Source: Stomorhina lunata (taxonomy: Eukaryota > Arthropoda > Insecta > Diptera > Rhiniidae). From it: 64,000 nucleotides of DNA. Both the position numbers and the translations under genes were made by a program. The notes under the pieces were generated by a model that searched no databases, was not told the DNA's origin, and saw nothing but the letters and a program-made list of their open reading frames with translations. The DNA lies in assembly GCA_933228675.1 (NCBI GenBank), contig OW121741.1, positions 119,643,564-119,707,563 of the forward strand. The letters are read 5' to 3'. Positions 9,816 through 21,800 of the stretch are shown piece by piece (positions within the stretch are counted from its first letter, which is position 1; every line of letters starts with the position of its first letter).

Positions 9816-12400
9816 TTTCTAAAGAAAATACTTCGTTTAGGAAAAATTTCTATGGAACAATTTGTTTATTTTAAGAAAAAATGTCTATACATTTTTTTTC
9901 TTTTTGGAAAAAATTTCTGAGGAAAATTCTTCGTTTTGAGAAAAAATTTCTATCGAAAATTTTATAGAAAATTTTTAGTTTGAGACAAAATTCCTTTTTT
10001 TCGTTTTAGATAAAAATTTTTATAGAAAATTTTCTATTTTCAGAACAAAATTTTTCACTTTAAGACAAAATTTCTTTAGAAAATTTTTCGTTTAAAAAAA
10101 AATTTCCGTAGGAAATTTTTCATTTTGGGCAAAAATTGCTCTATAAAATTTTTCGTTTTGAGAAAAAATTGCTTTAGAAAATTTTTCGTTTTGAGAAAAA
10201 AATTCTTTAGAATATTTTTCGTTTTGAGAAAATTTCTTATTTTCAAAGGAAATTTTTTGAAAAATTTCTTATTTTTATAAAAAATTGTTCAAAAATTATT
10301 TATTTTTACAGAAAAATTTTCAAAAGTTTCCTATTTTCACAAAAAATTTCCTACTTTTCAAAGATTTTTTAAATTTTTGAAAAATTTTTTATTTTTATTG
10401 GAAATTTTTCAAAAACTTCTTATCTTTATAAGAAAATTATCAAAAATGTCTTGTTTTTATAGGAAATTTTTCAAAAATTTCTTATTTTTATAAAAAGTTT
10501 TTTAAAATATCTTATTTTTGTCTTTATAAGAAAATTTCCAAAAATGTTTAATTTTTATAGGAAATTTTTCAAAAATTTCTTGTTTTTGTAGGAAAATTTT
10601 CAAGAATTTCTTATATTTGTAGGAAATTTTTCAAAAATTTCTTATTTTTATAGGAAATTTTTAAAAAAATTTCTTATTTTTATAGAAAATTTTTCAAAAT
10701 TTTCTTATCTTAATAGAAAATTTCTTCAGAAAATTTTTAGTTTTAGAAAAAAATTTTAGGAACAATTTCTTAAAAAAATTTTCCATTTTAGGAAAAAATT
10801 TCTACAAATAATTGTTTGTTTAAATAAATATTTCTATAAAACAATTTTCGTTTTGTGAAATTTTTTTTTTAGAAAATTTTGCGCTTTGAGAAAAAAGTTC
10901 TATAGACAAATTTTCGTTTTAGGAAAAAATTTCCTTAGAAAATTTTTCGTTTAAGGAAAAAATTCTATAAAAAATATTTCATTTTAGGAAAATTTTTCTA
11001 TAGAAAATTTTTCGTTTTTGGAAAAAATTTCTTTAAAATATTTTCCGTTTTAGAACAATTTTTTTTTAAAAATTTTCCATTTTAGGAAAAAATTTCTACA
11101 AAAAATTCTTTGTTTAAATAAAAACTTCTATAGAAAGATTTTCGTTTTCTGAAAAAATTGTTCGCTTTGAGAAAAAAATTCTATAAAAAATTTTTCATTT
11201 TGGAAAAAATTTCGAAAGAAAATTTTTAGTTTTAGGAAAAAATTATTAGGAAAAAATTATAATTTATCGCTCTGGGAAAAAATTTCTGTAGAAAATTTTT
11301 GTTTTAGGAAAAAAAATCTATGAAAAATTTTTCGTTTTTCTAAAGAGAATTTTTCTTATTTAGAAAAATTCTGTAGAAACATTTTCGATTTATAAAGATA
11401 TTTGTTTAGAAAATTTTTTGTTGTGAGAAAAAACTTCTAGAGAATACTTTTCATTTTATAAAAAAATTTCTAGAACTTTTTTCGTTTCAAAAAAAAAAAA
11501 TTATAGAAAATTTTTAGTCTCAGAAAAAAATTCTATAAAAAATTTTTTTACAAAAAAAACTTTGACAGAAATTTTTCATTCTGAGAAAAAAATTCTTTAG
11601 AAAACTTTTCGTTGCGAGAAAAAATTTTCCGTTGAAGGAAAAATTTCTTTAAGAAATTTTAGGAAAAAATTTGCTATCGAAAATTTTTTGTTTTAAGAAA
11701 TAATTTCTATAGAAAATTTTTGTTTTAGTAAAAAAATTTTATTAAAAACTTTTCGTTTTAGAAAAAAATTTTCTTAAAAATTGTTTGCTTCAGAAAATTT
11801 TCATTTTGAGAAAACCTTTCTTTAAAAATGTTTTGATTTGGCAAAAAAATAAAAAATATTTCGTTTAGAAAAAAATTTTTATACAAAATTTTTCGTTTTA
11901 GGAAAAATAGTTTATACAAAATTATTTGTTTTAGGAAAAAACTTCTATAAAATATTTTTCGTTTTAGAAAAAATTTTTTTTAGAAAATTTTTGGTTTTGG
12001 GAAAACATCGAAAATTTTTAGTTTTAAGATAAAATTTCTTTAAAAAAATTTAAGTTAAATTTTTTTTTAAATATTTGTTTTAAGAAAAAAATTCTTTTCT
12101 ATTCATTTTGAGAAAAAATTTCTTTAGAAAGTTTTTCGTTTTGAGGTTAAATTTCTATACAAAATTTTTCCTTTTAGGAAAAATTTCGATAGAAAATTGT
12201 TTGTTATATGAAAAAATTTCTATAGAAAATTTTACCTTTTGGGAAAAAATTTTTCGTTTTAAGAAGAAATTTCATTCGAAAAAAAATGTTTGTTTAAGTG
12301 AAAAATTTATATAAAAGATTTTTCGTTTTTGGAAAAAAATTCTATAGAAGATTTTTCGTTTTAGGAAAAATCTTCTACAGAAAATTTTTTAAAAAATTAA
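9816..12400 (+). repeat. B-type ~33-bp tandem array, forward orientation
   Basis: Strongly diverged monomers of the pattern TTTCGTTTTAGGAAAAAATT then TCTATAGAAAATT. Because 33 bp is 11 codons, spurious repetitive ORFs occur (for example 12108-12314). A block at about 10237-10720 is instead A-type, reverse orientation, so the array is composite. Non-coding. Confidence 0.88.
10237..10720 (-). repeat. A-type block embedded in B array
   Basis: Within the B array, about 15 copies read GGAAATTTTTCAAAAATTTC plus TTATTTTTATA, that is, the reverse A monomer. The flanks on both sides return to the CGTTTTGAG/CGTTTTAGG B pattern. Confidence 0.75.
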
Positions 12401-13869
12401 ACTTTAAATTCTCAAAAGACTTATTATAGAAATTTTGTATTGAAAATTTTATTTATATGTTAAATATTGTATTTCTTTTCCATTTTATTTCTTTCTAATT
12501 CTCTGGAAACTAGTTAAAGTTATTAATTAAATACTCGGAAATCTTCCTTTGACAATCTAAAGCAATAGTAATGTTCAATTGCTATTAAGCTTTTTCGTTT
12601 GCGGTTTCTAATCTTAGAATTTTTAATTAAAATATTAGAACTTTTGAATTATTTATAATATTTGAGTAAATTTACGTTTCTGGGAAATCAAACGCTGATA
12701 TGTAATTTGTAAAAATTATTGCGTGAACATAAATTTGTATATACTAGAAAAACTTTTAACAATTATGTACCCTACACCAGAACAGTTGGGAAAAACACTT
12801 TGTTATACTATTTGTAGCGCATGGAAATTTTAAGTTGGCACTTACCTACGTGAATACCAAAAGAGGCATTACAGAGATGTATAGGTTATCATGTGTTTGG
12901 GGTTTACTGACTATAATACATTCAAGCTTATTTATTGTGAATACGCTTTTTATATAATAAAAAATCTTTGTAGTATGAGTTTAATATTTAACGAAACACA
13001 TTGAAATAAAATAGCATTTAATTTGCAATTAAAAATTATTTCCCTCAATTAAAATGTACATAAAAAGACATTATTACACCCTCTACAAGTAATGAAAAAG
13101 TTTTTTTCTATAATTTACATCATTTTCATTAATTTCTTTTTCTGATATAGCAAAAAAAAAATAAAATGGCATAAAATCAAACCACAATTACATGCATAAG
13201 TTATATCCAGATACATAAATATTTGTTGAACTCGTATTTAGTAGATATCATATATAATTTACAATTTTCCACTGGAACATGGAGTTATCTACGTAAGAAA
13301 AATTAAAAATTAAATGAATGAATAAAACAGGCAGTGGCTCTATTTCCACAATAAATACAGAGGCTGTATTCGTGTTATATTAACAATTTTTTGCTGATTT
13401 CTTTAGTTTTTGATGTTTTCAGTTTCTGTTTTTCTTGGAGAGTAAATTAAGAACTTGATTCCCCTTTTCACACAAATTAAAGAAAGAGGCATAAGGTCCG
13501 CCTTGCTTCTTAATGCTATCAAAACGTAGGAAGAATGATTGTTTAACAAGCCGACTGGCACCAGAAGCAAACGAAAATACATACTATATTTGCAATTTGC
13601 AAAAACTACTTCAGAAATGTGATGCAAACATTATTTGTGGAGAAGTTGTTAAATATGTACAATCAACTTCTGTTTGCAAAATTTAAACGCCAGGAGATTT
13701 GAGATGTTCTATTGAAACGTTCATGTACTCAAGGTTGATATGAGAAAAACAAAATGAATCATAAATTAAGAACTTGAAATTGTAGAGGCACAAAATGTAT
13801 GTTCTAGATAAAAACAAATTGGATGTGATATATCATGAATACATAGGATCAATAAAATGATATAAAACT
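12401..13869. other. Non-array spacer between inverted B arrays
   Basis: About 1.47 kb of AT-rich, non-tandem DNA. The minus-strand ORF at 13403-13627 (74 codons) has ordinary composition but no recognisable domain and no supporting context, so I do not call it a gene. Confidence 0.5.
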
Positions 13870-16800
13870 GAAACAAGTTTTTTTTATAAAAAAAAACAAA
13901 AACTTTTTTTTTTAATTTTCTAAAAAAAAAATTTAAAAACAAAACCTAATTTAAAGAGTTTTCCAAAAAAAATTTTTTAAAGAAAATTTTTTTATAATAA
14001 TTTTTTCTCAAAACTAAAAAGTTCTATGAAATTTTTTTCTCAAAACAAAAAATTTTCTAAAGAAATTTTTTCTCAAAACGAGAAACAAACGAGAAACTTT
14101 GTAAAGAAATTTTTTTTAAAACGAAAAATTATCTTATATGTTTACATAAGCGTCTTGCACTTGAAACAAAATTAATAACAATTATTTATTATTGTATTAA
14201 AAACTTTTTTTTGATAAAAACCAAAAAATTTTATTGGAAATCTTTCCTCGATGCGTTTGGATGGTTATCATCAAGAGGAGACTCACTAAATCTAGGCAAA
14301 TTAAAAACCACGTAGTATATCTAATTAACAAGACAAAATAAATATGAATTATAGTGTCTATGCAAAATACCAAATAAAGCCAATATTATTGTCTTAACAG
14401 AATTTCTCAATTTTTTTATTTTCTTAACTTCCCATATTTTTGTTGAGCATTTTTTGGCGACTAAAGACAAAAGCACTGTAAAGGGTTCAAAAAAGATTCA
14501 AAAAACATAAGTATATTAAATAGAGATTTTCAAAAATTATGGGATTGTACAAAAATCCCAATTCATAACAATTATTTATTTTTGTAAAATATACGCGTTT
14601 ATATGGATTCTAAGGCCATCATAATTAGGAGGAGTTACCTTAATTCTTGGTAGACCGAAAACAACTAATTATATCTTTAAGAGACAAAATATATAACGAA
14701 ACTTTCCTAAAGAAATTTTTTTATAAAACGAAAAATTTTCTAAAGAAATTCTTTCATAAAACAAAAAATTTTATAAAGTAATTTTTTCATAAAACGAACA
14801 ATTTTTTAAGAAATTTTTTTATAAAGCGAAAAGTTTTCTAAAGAAATTTTTTCATAAAATGAAAATTTCTTTAAAAAGATTTCTCGTTTTATGAAAAACT
14901 TTCCAAAGAAAATTTTTCAAAAAATAAAAAAATTTTCTGAAAAAATTTTTTCATACACTAAAAATTTTCTAAAGAAATTTTTTTAATAAAACGAAAAACC
15001 TTGTAAAGAAATTTTTTTATTATACAAAAAATTTTCTATGAAAATTTTGTATAAAAGGAAAAATTTTCTTACGAAATTTTTTCATAAAACGAAAAATTTT
15101 CTAAAGAAATTATTTCATAAAACGAAAATTTCTTTAAAAATATTTCGTTTTATGAAAAACTTTGTAAAGAAATTTTTTCATAAAATAAAAAAATTTTCTG
15201 AAAATTTTTTTTCATAAACTAAAAATTTTCTAAAGAAATTTATTCATAAAACAAAAAAAAAATTTCTTCAAAAATTTTTTCATAAGACGAAAAATTTTCT
15301 TAAGATATTTTTTCATAAACTCAAAATTTTCTAAGGAAGTTTTTTCATAAAATGAAAAATTTTGTAAAGATATTTTTTTATAAAACGAAAAATTTTGTAA
15401 AGAGATTTTTTTGTCAAACTAAACATTTTCTAAAGAAATTTTTTCATAAAACGAAAAATTTTCTAAAGAAATTTTAAAAAAAAAAGAAAAATCTTCTAAA
15501 GAAATTTTTTAATAAAACATAAAATTTTCAAAAGAAATTTTTTAATAAAAAGAAAAATCTTCTGAAGAAATTATTTAATGAAACGAAAAATTTTCTAAAG
15601 AAATTTTTCATAAAATGAAAAATTTTCTAAGGAAATTTTTTCATAAAATGAAAAATTTGCTAAAGAAATTTTTCATAAAATGAAAAATTTTCTAAAGAAA
15701 TTTTTTCATAAAATAGACAATTTTTTAAAGACATTTTTTTATAAAACGAAAATTTTTTTAAAGAAACTTTTAATGAAACGAAAAATTTTCTAAAGAAATT
15801 TTTTTATAAAACAAACATTTTTCTATAGAATTTTTACATAAAACGAAAAATAAAATATTCTAAAGAAATTTTTTCATTAAATCAAAAATTTTACATAAAA
15901 CTAAAAATTTTCTAAAGAAATTTTTTCATTAAATCAAAAATTTTACATTAAACTAAAAATTTTTATAAAGAAATTTTTTCATAAAAAAAAATTTTTTTTT
16001 TTAAGAAATATTTTCATAAATCGTGAAAATTTGAAACAAAAAATTTTATATAGAAATTTTTTCTTAAAAATTAAAAATTTTGAAAAAAATATTTTTTTCA
16101 TAAAATGAAAATTTTTCTCATAAAATAAAAAATTTTCTAAAAAATTTTTTCATAAGACGAAAAATTTTCTGAAGAAAATTTTTTCAGAGAGCGAAAAATT
16201 TTCTAAAGAAATTTTTTCATACAACGAAAAATTTTTAAAAAACGATATTTTTTTGAAACAAAAAATTTTATACAGAAATTTTTTCTTAAAAACGAAAAAA
16301 TTTCAAAAAATTTTTTTTGATAACGATAATATGTTTAGAAATTTTTTCTGAAAACTGTTCTTTAGATTTTCTTTATAAAACGAAAAAATTCTATGTACAT
16401 TTTTCTTTCAAAAAAAATTCTTTTGAAATTTTTTATAAAACGAAAAATTTTCTGAAGAATTTTTTTCATAAAACAAAAATTTAAAAAAAAAATTTTTCAT
16501 TAAACAAAAATTTTCTAAAAAAAAATGTTCATAAAACAAAAATTTGTATTTGAAACAAACAATTTTATACAGAAAATTTTTTTAAAAATTAAAAAATTTT
16601 CTGAAGAATTTTTTTTCATAAAACAAAAATTAAAAAAAAAAAAAATTTTCATAAAACAAAAATTATCTAACAAAAAAGTTTTTATAAAACGAAAATTTTG
16701 TTTTTGAAACAAACAATTTTATACAGAAATTTTTTTTAAAAATTAAAAAATTTTCTATAGAAATTTTTTCTTAAAACGAAAATATATCTATTGAAATTTT

Positions 16801-17170
16801 TTTCAAAACGAAAAATTTTGTTTAGAAATTTTTTCTTAAAACGAAATCTTTCTTCGTATAAATAATATATTTCTATATAAATTTTTTCTTAAAAAGAATG
16901 TCTATTGAAATTTTTTCTCAAAAACGAAAAATTGCTTTAGAATTTTTTTTTACGAAAAATTTTCTGTAGAAATTTTTTTCTTTAAAAGTAAAGTTTTCTA
17001 TACAATTTTTTTCAAAAAAGTAAAAATTTTCTGAAGAAATTTTTTCATGAAAAAAAGAAATGAAACGTAAAATTTTCTATAAAAATTGGTTCATAAAACA
17101 AAAACTGTGTAAAGGAATTCTTAATAGAACATTTTTCGTTTTGTCAAAAATTCTCTGCAAAAATTTGTCC
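13870..17170 (-). repeat. B-type ~33-bp tandem array, reverse orientation
   Basis: Monomers of the form TCTAAAGAAATTTTTTCAT then AAAACGAAAAATT, the reverse complement of the B family at 9.8-12.4 kb. It is interrupted at about 14130-14700 by non-array sequence containing a diverged duplication. Edges are gradual. Confidence 0.88.
14160..14695 (+). repeat. Diverged direct duplication inside B array
   Basis: Two segments, about 14170-14337 and 14565-14690, share ATAACAATTATTTATT, a GCGTTT...GGAT block, AGGAG followed by a TAATTCTTGG-like stretch, and an ending in AAGAGACAAAAT or AACAAGACAAAAT. They are clearly related but with many substitutions. The ~220 bp between them is not array. They may be fragments of an old mobile element; I do not recognise it. 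Confidence 0.55.
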
Positions 17171-18475
17171 ATATTAAAAATTTTTAAATTTAAAATTTTT
17201 GGTTCATTTTTGTATATTTTTCTTTATCATTTTAATCCTTTTATCTTTACTATGTGTAAAAACATTTATACGATTCATTATTTTTAGAAAACTACACCCT
17301 ATTTGTTGGCAAATCTGTTCTTGCACCCTCAACCAAAAAAATCATCTAGAGGAGATATTCCCCTAACTGTTACACTTCTTAAGGATTTGTTAAGCAAAAG
17401 CGTAAAATATATCTGAACACTGACAAATAAAATGACAACATGGCCTGACATAATGCTAACAAGATGGAAAAAGAAGCCCCTATGTGGCCTTCTAAAAAAT
17501 AACTGACATTGCATAGAAAGTCCAATACGACTACGAGATACCCTACACCTTAAAGAATATTGAGAACAAGGTTTAATTCATGCTAAAGCTACATATGTCA
17601 AATGTGAACCGATTAGCGCATTAGTTATTAAACCTAGGTTTTATTTTCATATACAAATTATCTGTAATAAATTTGATTTGATAATGAGCGTTAGGTATTA
17701 TTTCTGGACACTATAAATATCAGCGGAAGGTACTCTTATGGTGTAGAGTACAAATAGTAAAGAAATAAGTTATATAGAAAATGTTACAAAAAAAATCTTT
17801 TGATATAAATGTTGTAAAAAAAAATGTTTGCTCTTTAGTAAAACATGTTTATGCATGTTTTGATTATTAAAAAAACAAATAATTTCGCAGGCGGCCAAAA
17901 CTAGAAAAACGCTATATATTTTTTTCCACCAAATATCATGGGTAATTGCAGACAAAACTCTGATGCCCACTTGAGTCTGATTACAAAACGCCAAAGAAAG
18001 AATGAAAGAACTGAATGGAACTCTGAACTAAATGTATGAATGGGAATAAAATCCCATAAATCATGAAAACTTTTTGCCAAAGGCCTGACAATGATGATAG
18101 TTACGAATAAAAACTGTTTGCTACTACTAATATGTACCAGGCAAATGTATATAGGATTTTTTTTTCCAGTTTTCAGAGGGGGTGATTCTATATTGTTCTT
18201 GCCCTTTTCGGATGATGACGATGAGGAAGATGGTCTTTAAGGGAGCAGTAAAATAACAGACAGAATTGTAGTTTTTCCCGACTCTTGTTAATTTGTTTTT
18301 CTTTGTCATATTTGCTGTTGCTTTTTTTGTGGGGGGTAAAAAATACATAGAAATTGTTGCAGTCAGAAGCAGAAAATTTTACGAAAAAACAACAAAACTT
18401 GTGGGCTGTGTAAATGCTATTAAAGACGAATTTGGTGAACTTTTTTGTTTCACCAACAAATTTCTGAAGCGAATT
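17171..18475. other. Non-array AT-rich DNA, no gene seen
   Basis: Mixed-complexity DNA between two B arrays. Several 60-75-codon ORFs exist on both strands but overlap each other and show no motif. I see no RNA gene. Confidence 0.5.
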
Positions 18476-20640
18476 TTTCGCTAAAGAAGAGTTTTACAAA
18501 AATTTTGTTTACTTCAAAAAATGTTTAAAAAAAAAATTTCGTTTAAGAAAAAAATGTCTATACAAAATTATTTGTTAATAAACAAATTCGTTTAGGAAAA
18601 AATTTCTGTACAAAAAATTTCGTTTTAAAAATATTTTCCATCGAAAATTTTTGGTTTTATGAAAAAATTTGTATAGAAAATACTTGTTCTAGAAAAAAAA
18701 TGTCTGTGGAAAATTTTTCGTTAGAGGAAAAATTTCTATAGCAAATTTTTAGCTTTTAAGAAAAAATTTCTATAGAAAGTTTCTCGTTTTAGGAAAAAAT
18801 TTCTTAAGAAAATGTTTTGTTTTAGGAAAAAATTCCTATAGAAAATTTATCATTTTATTTAAAAATTTCTATAGAAAATTTTTCGTTTTAGGAAAAAACT
18901 TCTATAGACAATTTTTCGTTTTAGGAAAAAAAAAATCGTTTTAGGAAAAAATTTCTATAGAAAATTCTTCATTCTAGTAAAAAATTTCTATAGAAAACTT
19001 TTCGTTTTAGGAAAAAAATTCTATAGAAAATTTTTCGTTTTAGGAAAAAAATTGTCTAGAAAATTTTTCGTTTTATAAAAAAAAAATCCTATAGAAAATT
19101 TTTCGTTTTAGGAAAAAATTTCTACAGAAAATTTTTCGTTTAGGAAAAAATTTCTATAGAAAATTTTTCGTTTAGAAAAAAATTTCTATAGAAAATTTTT
19201 CGTTTTAGCAAAAAATTTCTATCTAAAATTTTTCGCTTTATGAAAACATTTTGCTAGAAAATTTTTAGTTTTTAAGAAAAAATTTCCATAGAAGATTTTT
19301 CGTTTTTAAAAAAATTTTTTTGGAAAAAATTTTTTAAGAAATATTTTTTGTATTAGGAAAAAATTCCTAGAGAAAATTTTACGTTTTACTCAAAAATTTC
19401 TATAGAAAAATTTTTGGTTTAGGAAAAATTTCTATAGAAAATTTTTCGTTTTAAAAAAAATCTATAAATAATTTTTGGTTTTTTAAAAAAATGTCTATAG
19501 AATTTTTTTTTTTTTTTTTTCAAAAAATTGTTAAGGTAAATTTTTTTTTGAATAAAAAAATTCGATAGAAAAGTTTCAAGTTTGGGAAAAAAATACCGAA
19601 AAAAATTTGTATATAAAATTTTGTTTTAGGAAAAAATTTCTATAGAAAGTTTTTCGTTTTAGGAAAAAATTTCATTAGAAAATTTTTCGTTTTAGGAAAA
19701 AAATTCTATATAAAATTTTTCGTTTTAGGAAAACATTTTTCTAGAAAATTTTCAGTTTTTAAGAATAAATTTCTATGGAAGATTTTTCGTTTCTAAAAAA
19801 ATTTTCCATAGAAAATTTTTTGGAAAAAATTTCTTAAGAAATATTTTTTGTATTAGGAACAAATTCCTATAGAAAATTTTTCGTTTTATTAAAACATTTC
19901 TATAGAAAATTTTTCGTTTAAAAAAAATCTCTAAATAATTTTTCGTTTTTAGAAAAAATTTCTATAGAAAATTTATTTTTTTTTTCAAAAAATTGTTAAG
20001 GTAAATTTTTCGTTTTGAAGAAAAAAATTCTATAGAAAAGTTTTCAGTTTGGAAAAAAATACCGAAAAAAATTTCTATAAAAAATTTTTCGTCTTTAAGA
20101 AAAAATTTCTACAGAAAATTTTTCGTTTTTAAGAAAAAATGTCCATAGCAAATTTTTAGAAAAAAATTTCCTTAGAAATATTTTTTGTATTAAGAAAAAA
20201 TTCCTATAGAAAATTTTTAGTTTTTAAAAAACTTCTATAAATAATTTTTGGTTTTTAGAAAAAGTTTCTATAGAAATTTTTTTTTCCAAAAAAATTTTAA
20301 GGTAAATTTTTTGTTTTGAATAAAAAAATTCTATAGAAAGGTTTTCTGTTTGGGAAAAAAATACTGAAAAAAATTTCTATAGAAAATTTTGTTTTAGGAA
20401 AAAATTTCTATAGAAAATTTTTCGTTTTAGGAAATAATTTCTAAAGAAAATTTTTCGTTTTTAAGAAATATATTCTATACAAATTTTTGTTTAAGGAAAA
20501 AATTTCTATAGAAAATTTTTCGTTTTAGGAAAAAATTTAATAGAAAATTTTTCGTTTTAGGAAAAAATTTCTATAGAAATTTTTTTCTTTTTATTAAAAA
20601 ATTTCTATAGACATTTTTAGAAACATTTTGCCTTAATATA
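18476..20640 (+). repeat. B-type ~33-bp tandem array, forward orientation (best conserved)
   Basis: About 60 copies of TTTCGTTTTAGGAAAAAATT plus TCTATAGAAAATT. Within it a longer block (about 19.2-19.55 kb) recurs in order at about 19.72-20.07 kb and partly at 20.1-20.4 kb. Each includes the phrase GAAAAAAATACCGAAAAAAA, which shows higher-order amplification with a period of a few hundred bases. Confidence 0.9.
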
Positions 20641-21800
20641 GGCAATGCTTTCTATAAGCACATGTTAACTTTACATTTGCAACATTTTCCTTAGCAACAT
20701 GTTGCCTCAAACAAGCTGTTTTACAAAATCAATACAATCATTATGAAAATTACTCATACTTAAGAAAAAATTTATCAAAAATCTTCAATAACTTATTCCC
20801 ATTAGTAACTTAGCAAAACAAGTCATAACTATCGAAATGTTTCACACAACTTGATCTATCTTATCCTCAAGCATCAATAAGTCTTAATAACCGAAAACAC
20901 TTTCAATTGACAACAATATCATCAATTTGAAGAGTGTTTATTAAAAGTTTCTTTTCCTTTTCATTAATAAAAATAATTTTTCACAGACATTTAAGAAATT
21001 ACTCAAACAAAACTCGTACAAAACTGTGGATACTTATGTATCCGTAAGATTAAATGAATGTCTAAAAACCTTTATCAATATTAATTATAAGTGTCTTAAT
21101 ATATTAGTAACAATTACATGTGATGTCATATGTCACAATGGAAAACTGAGAAGATGAAGAAGAAAAAAAAAAGAAATTAAAAAGAACAAACTTTTTTTTT
21201 TGTTCTAAGCCACCAGATGACACATGGTAGACAAAGGGAAGGACAGACGGAAAGACGGACATGGGCAATTTTTTTTTTGTAGTTTTGAAATACAAGGAGG
21301 TTTTGTTGATTCACCCAAATGATCTTTTAGTAATAAAACTTTTTTATTTTTGATTGTGGAGAACGAAACAAAAAATTAAGAAAAAAATAATACATACCAT
21401 CAACAAAACATAAAAATCAAACAATAAGAAACTTCCAACCAACCAAGCAACATCATGTAGAATCTAGAGTTATAAATTAAAAGTAAATGCCGCTTCTTTG
21501 ACATGAATGTAGCCGAAAAAAAGTATAGAAAGAATAATATTTCTATGCACATACATAGGCGTATTACAAAGTTTTAGTTGTGTGAATAAAGTCTGCAGAA
21601 AAAGTTCAAATATATGACAGGGAGCTAAAGAGGTTTTACCACCCCCTCCCCTAACTCTATGAAGAAAATGTAGTCATGAAAATGGAGAAGAAAACGCATA
21701 TTTTGTTAGAAGATTTTTTTCTATGCAACGCCTACAAAAGTTTTCTTCAGAGTTATTTAGTGCTAAAAAGAAACAAAAAAATATAATTTCGACGTATAAT
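20641..21800. other. Non-array spacer between inverted B arrays
   Basis: About 1.16 kb without tandem monomers. It contains GCAACATGTTGC at 20694-20705, a GGACAGACGGAAAGACGGAC stretch near 21241, and A/G-rich and C-rich runs. No protein or RNA gene is supported. Confidence 0.5.
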
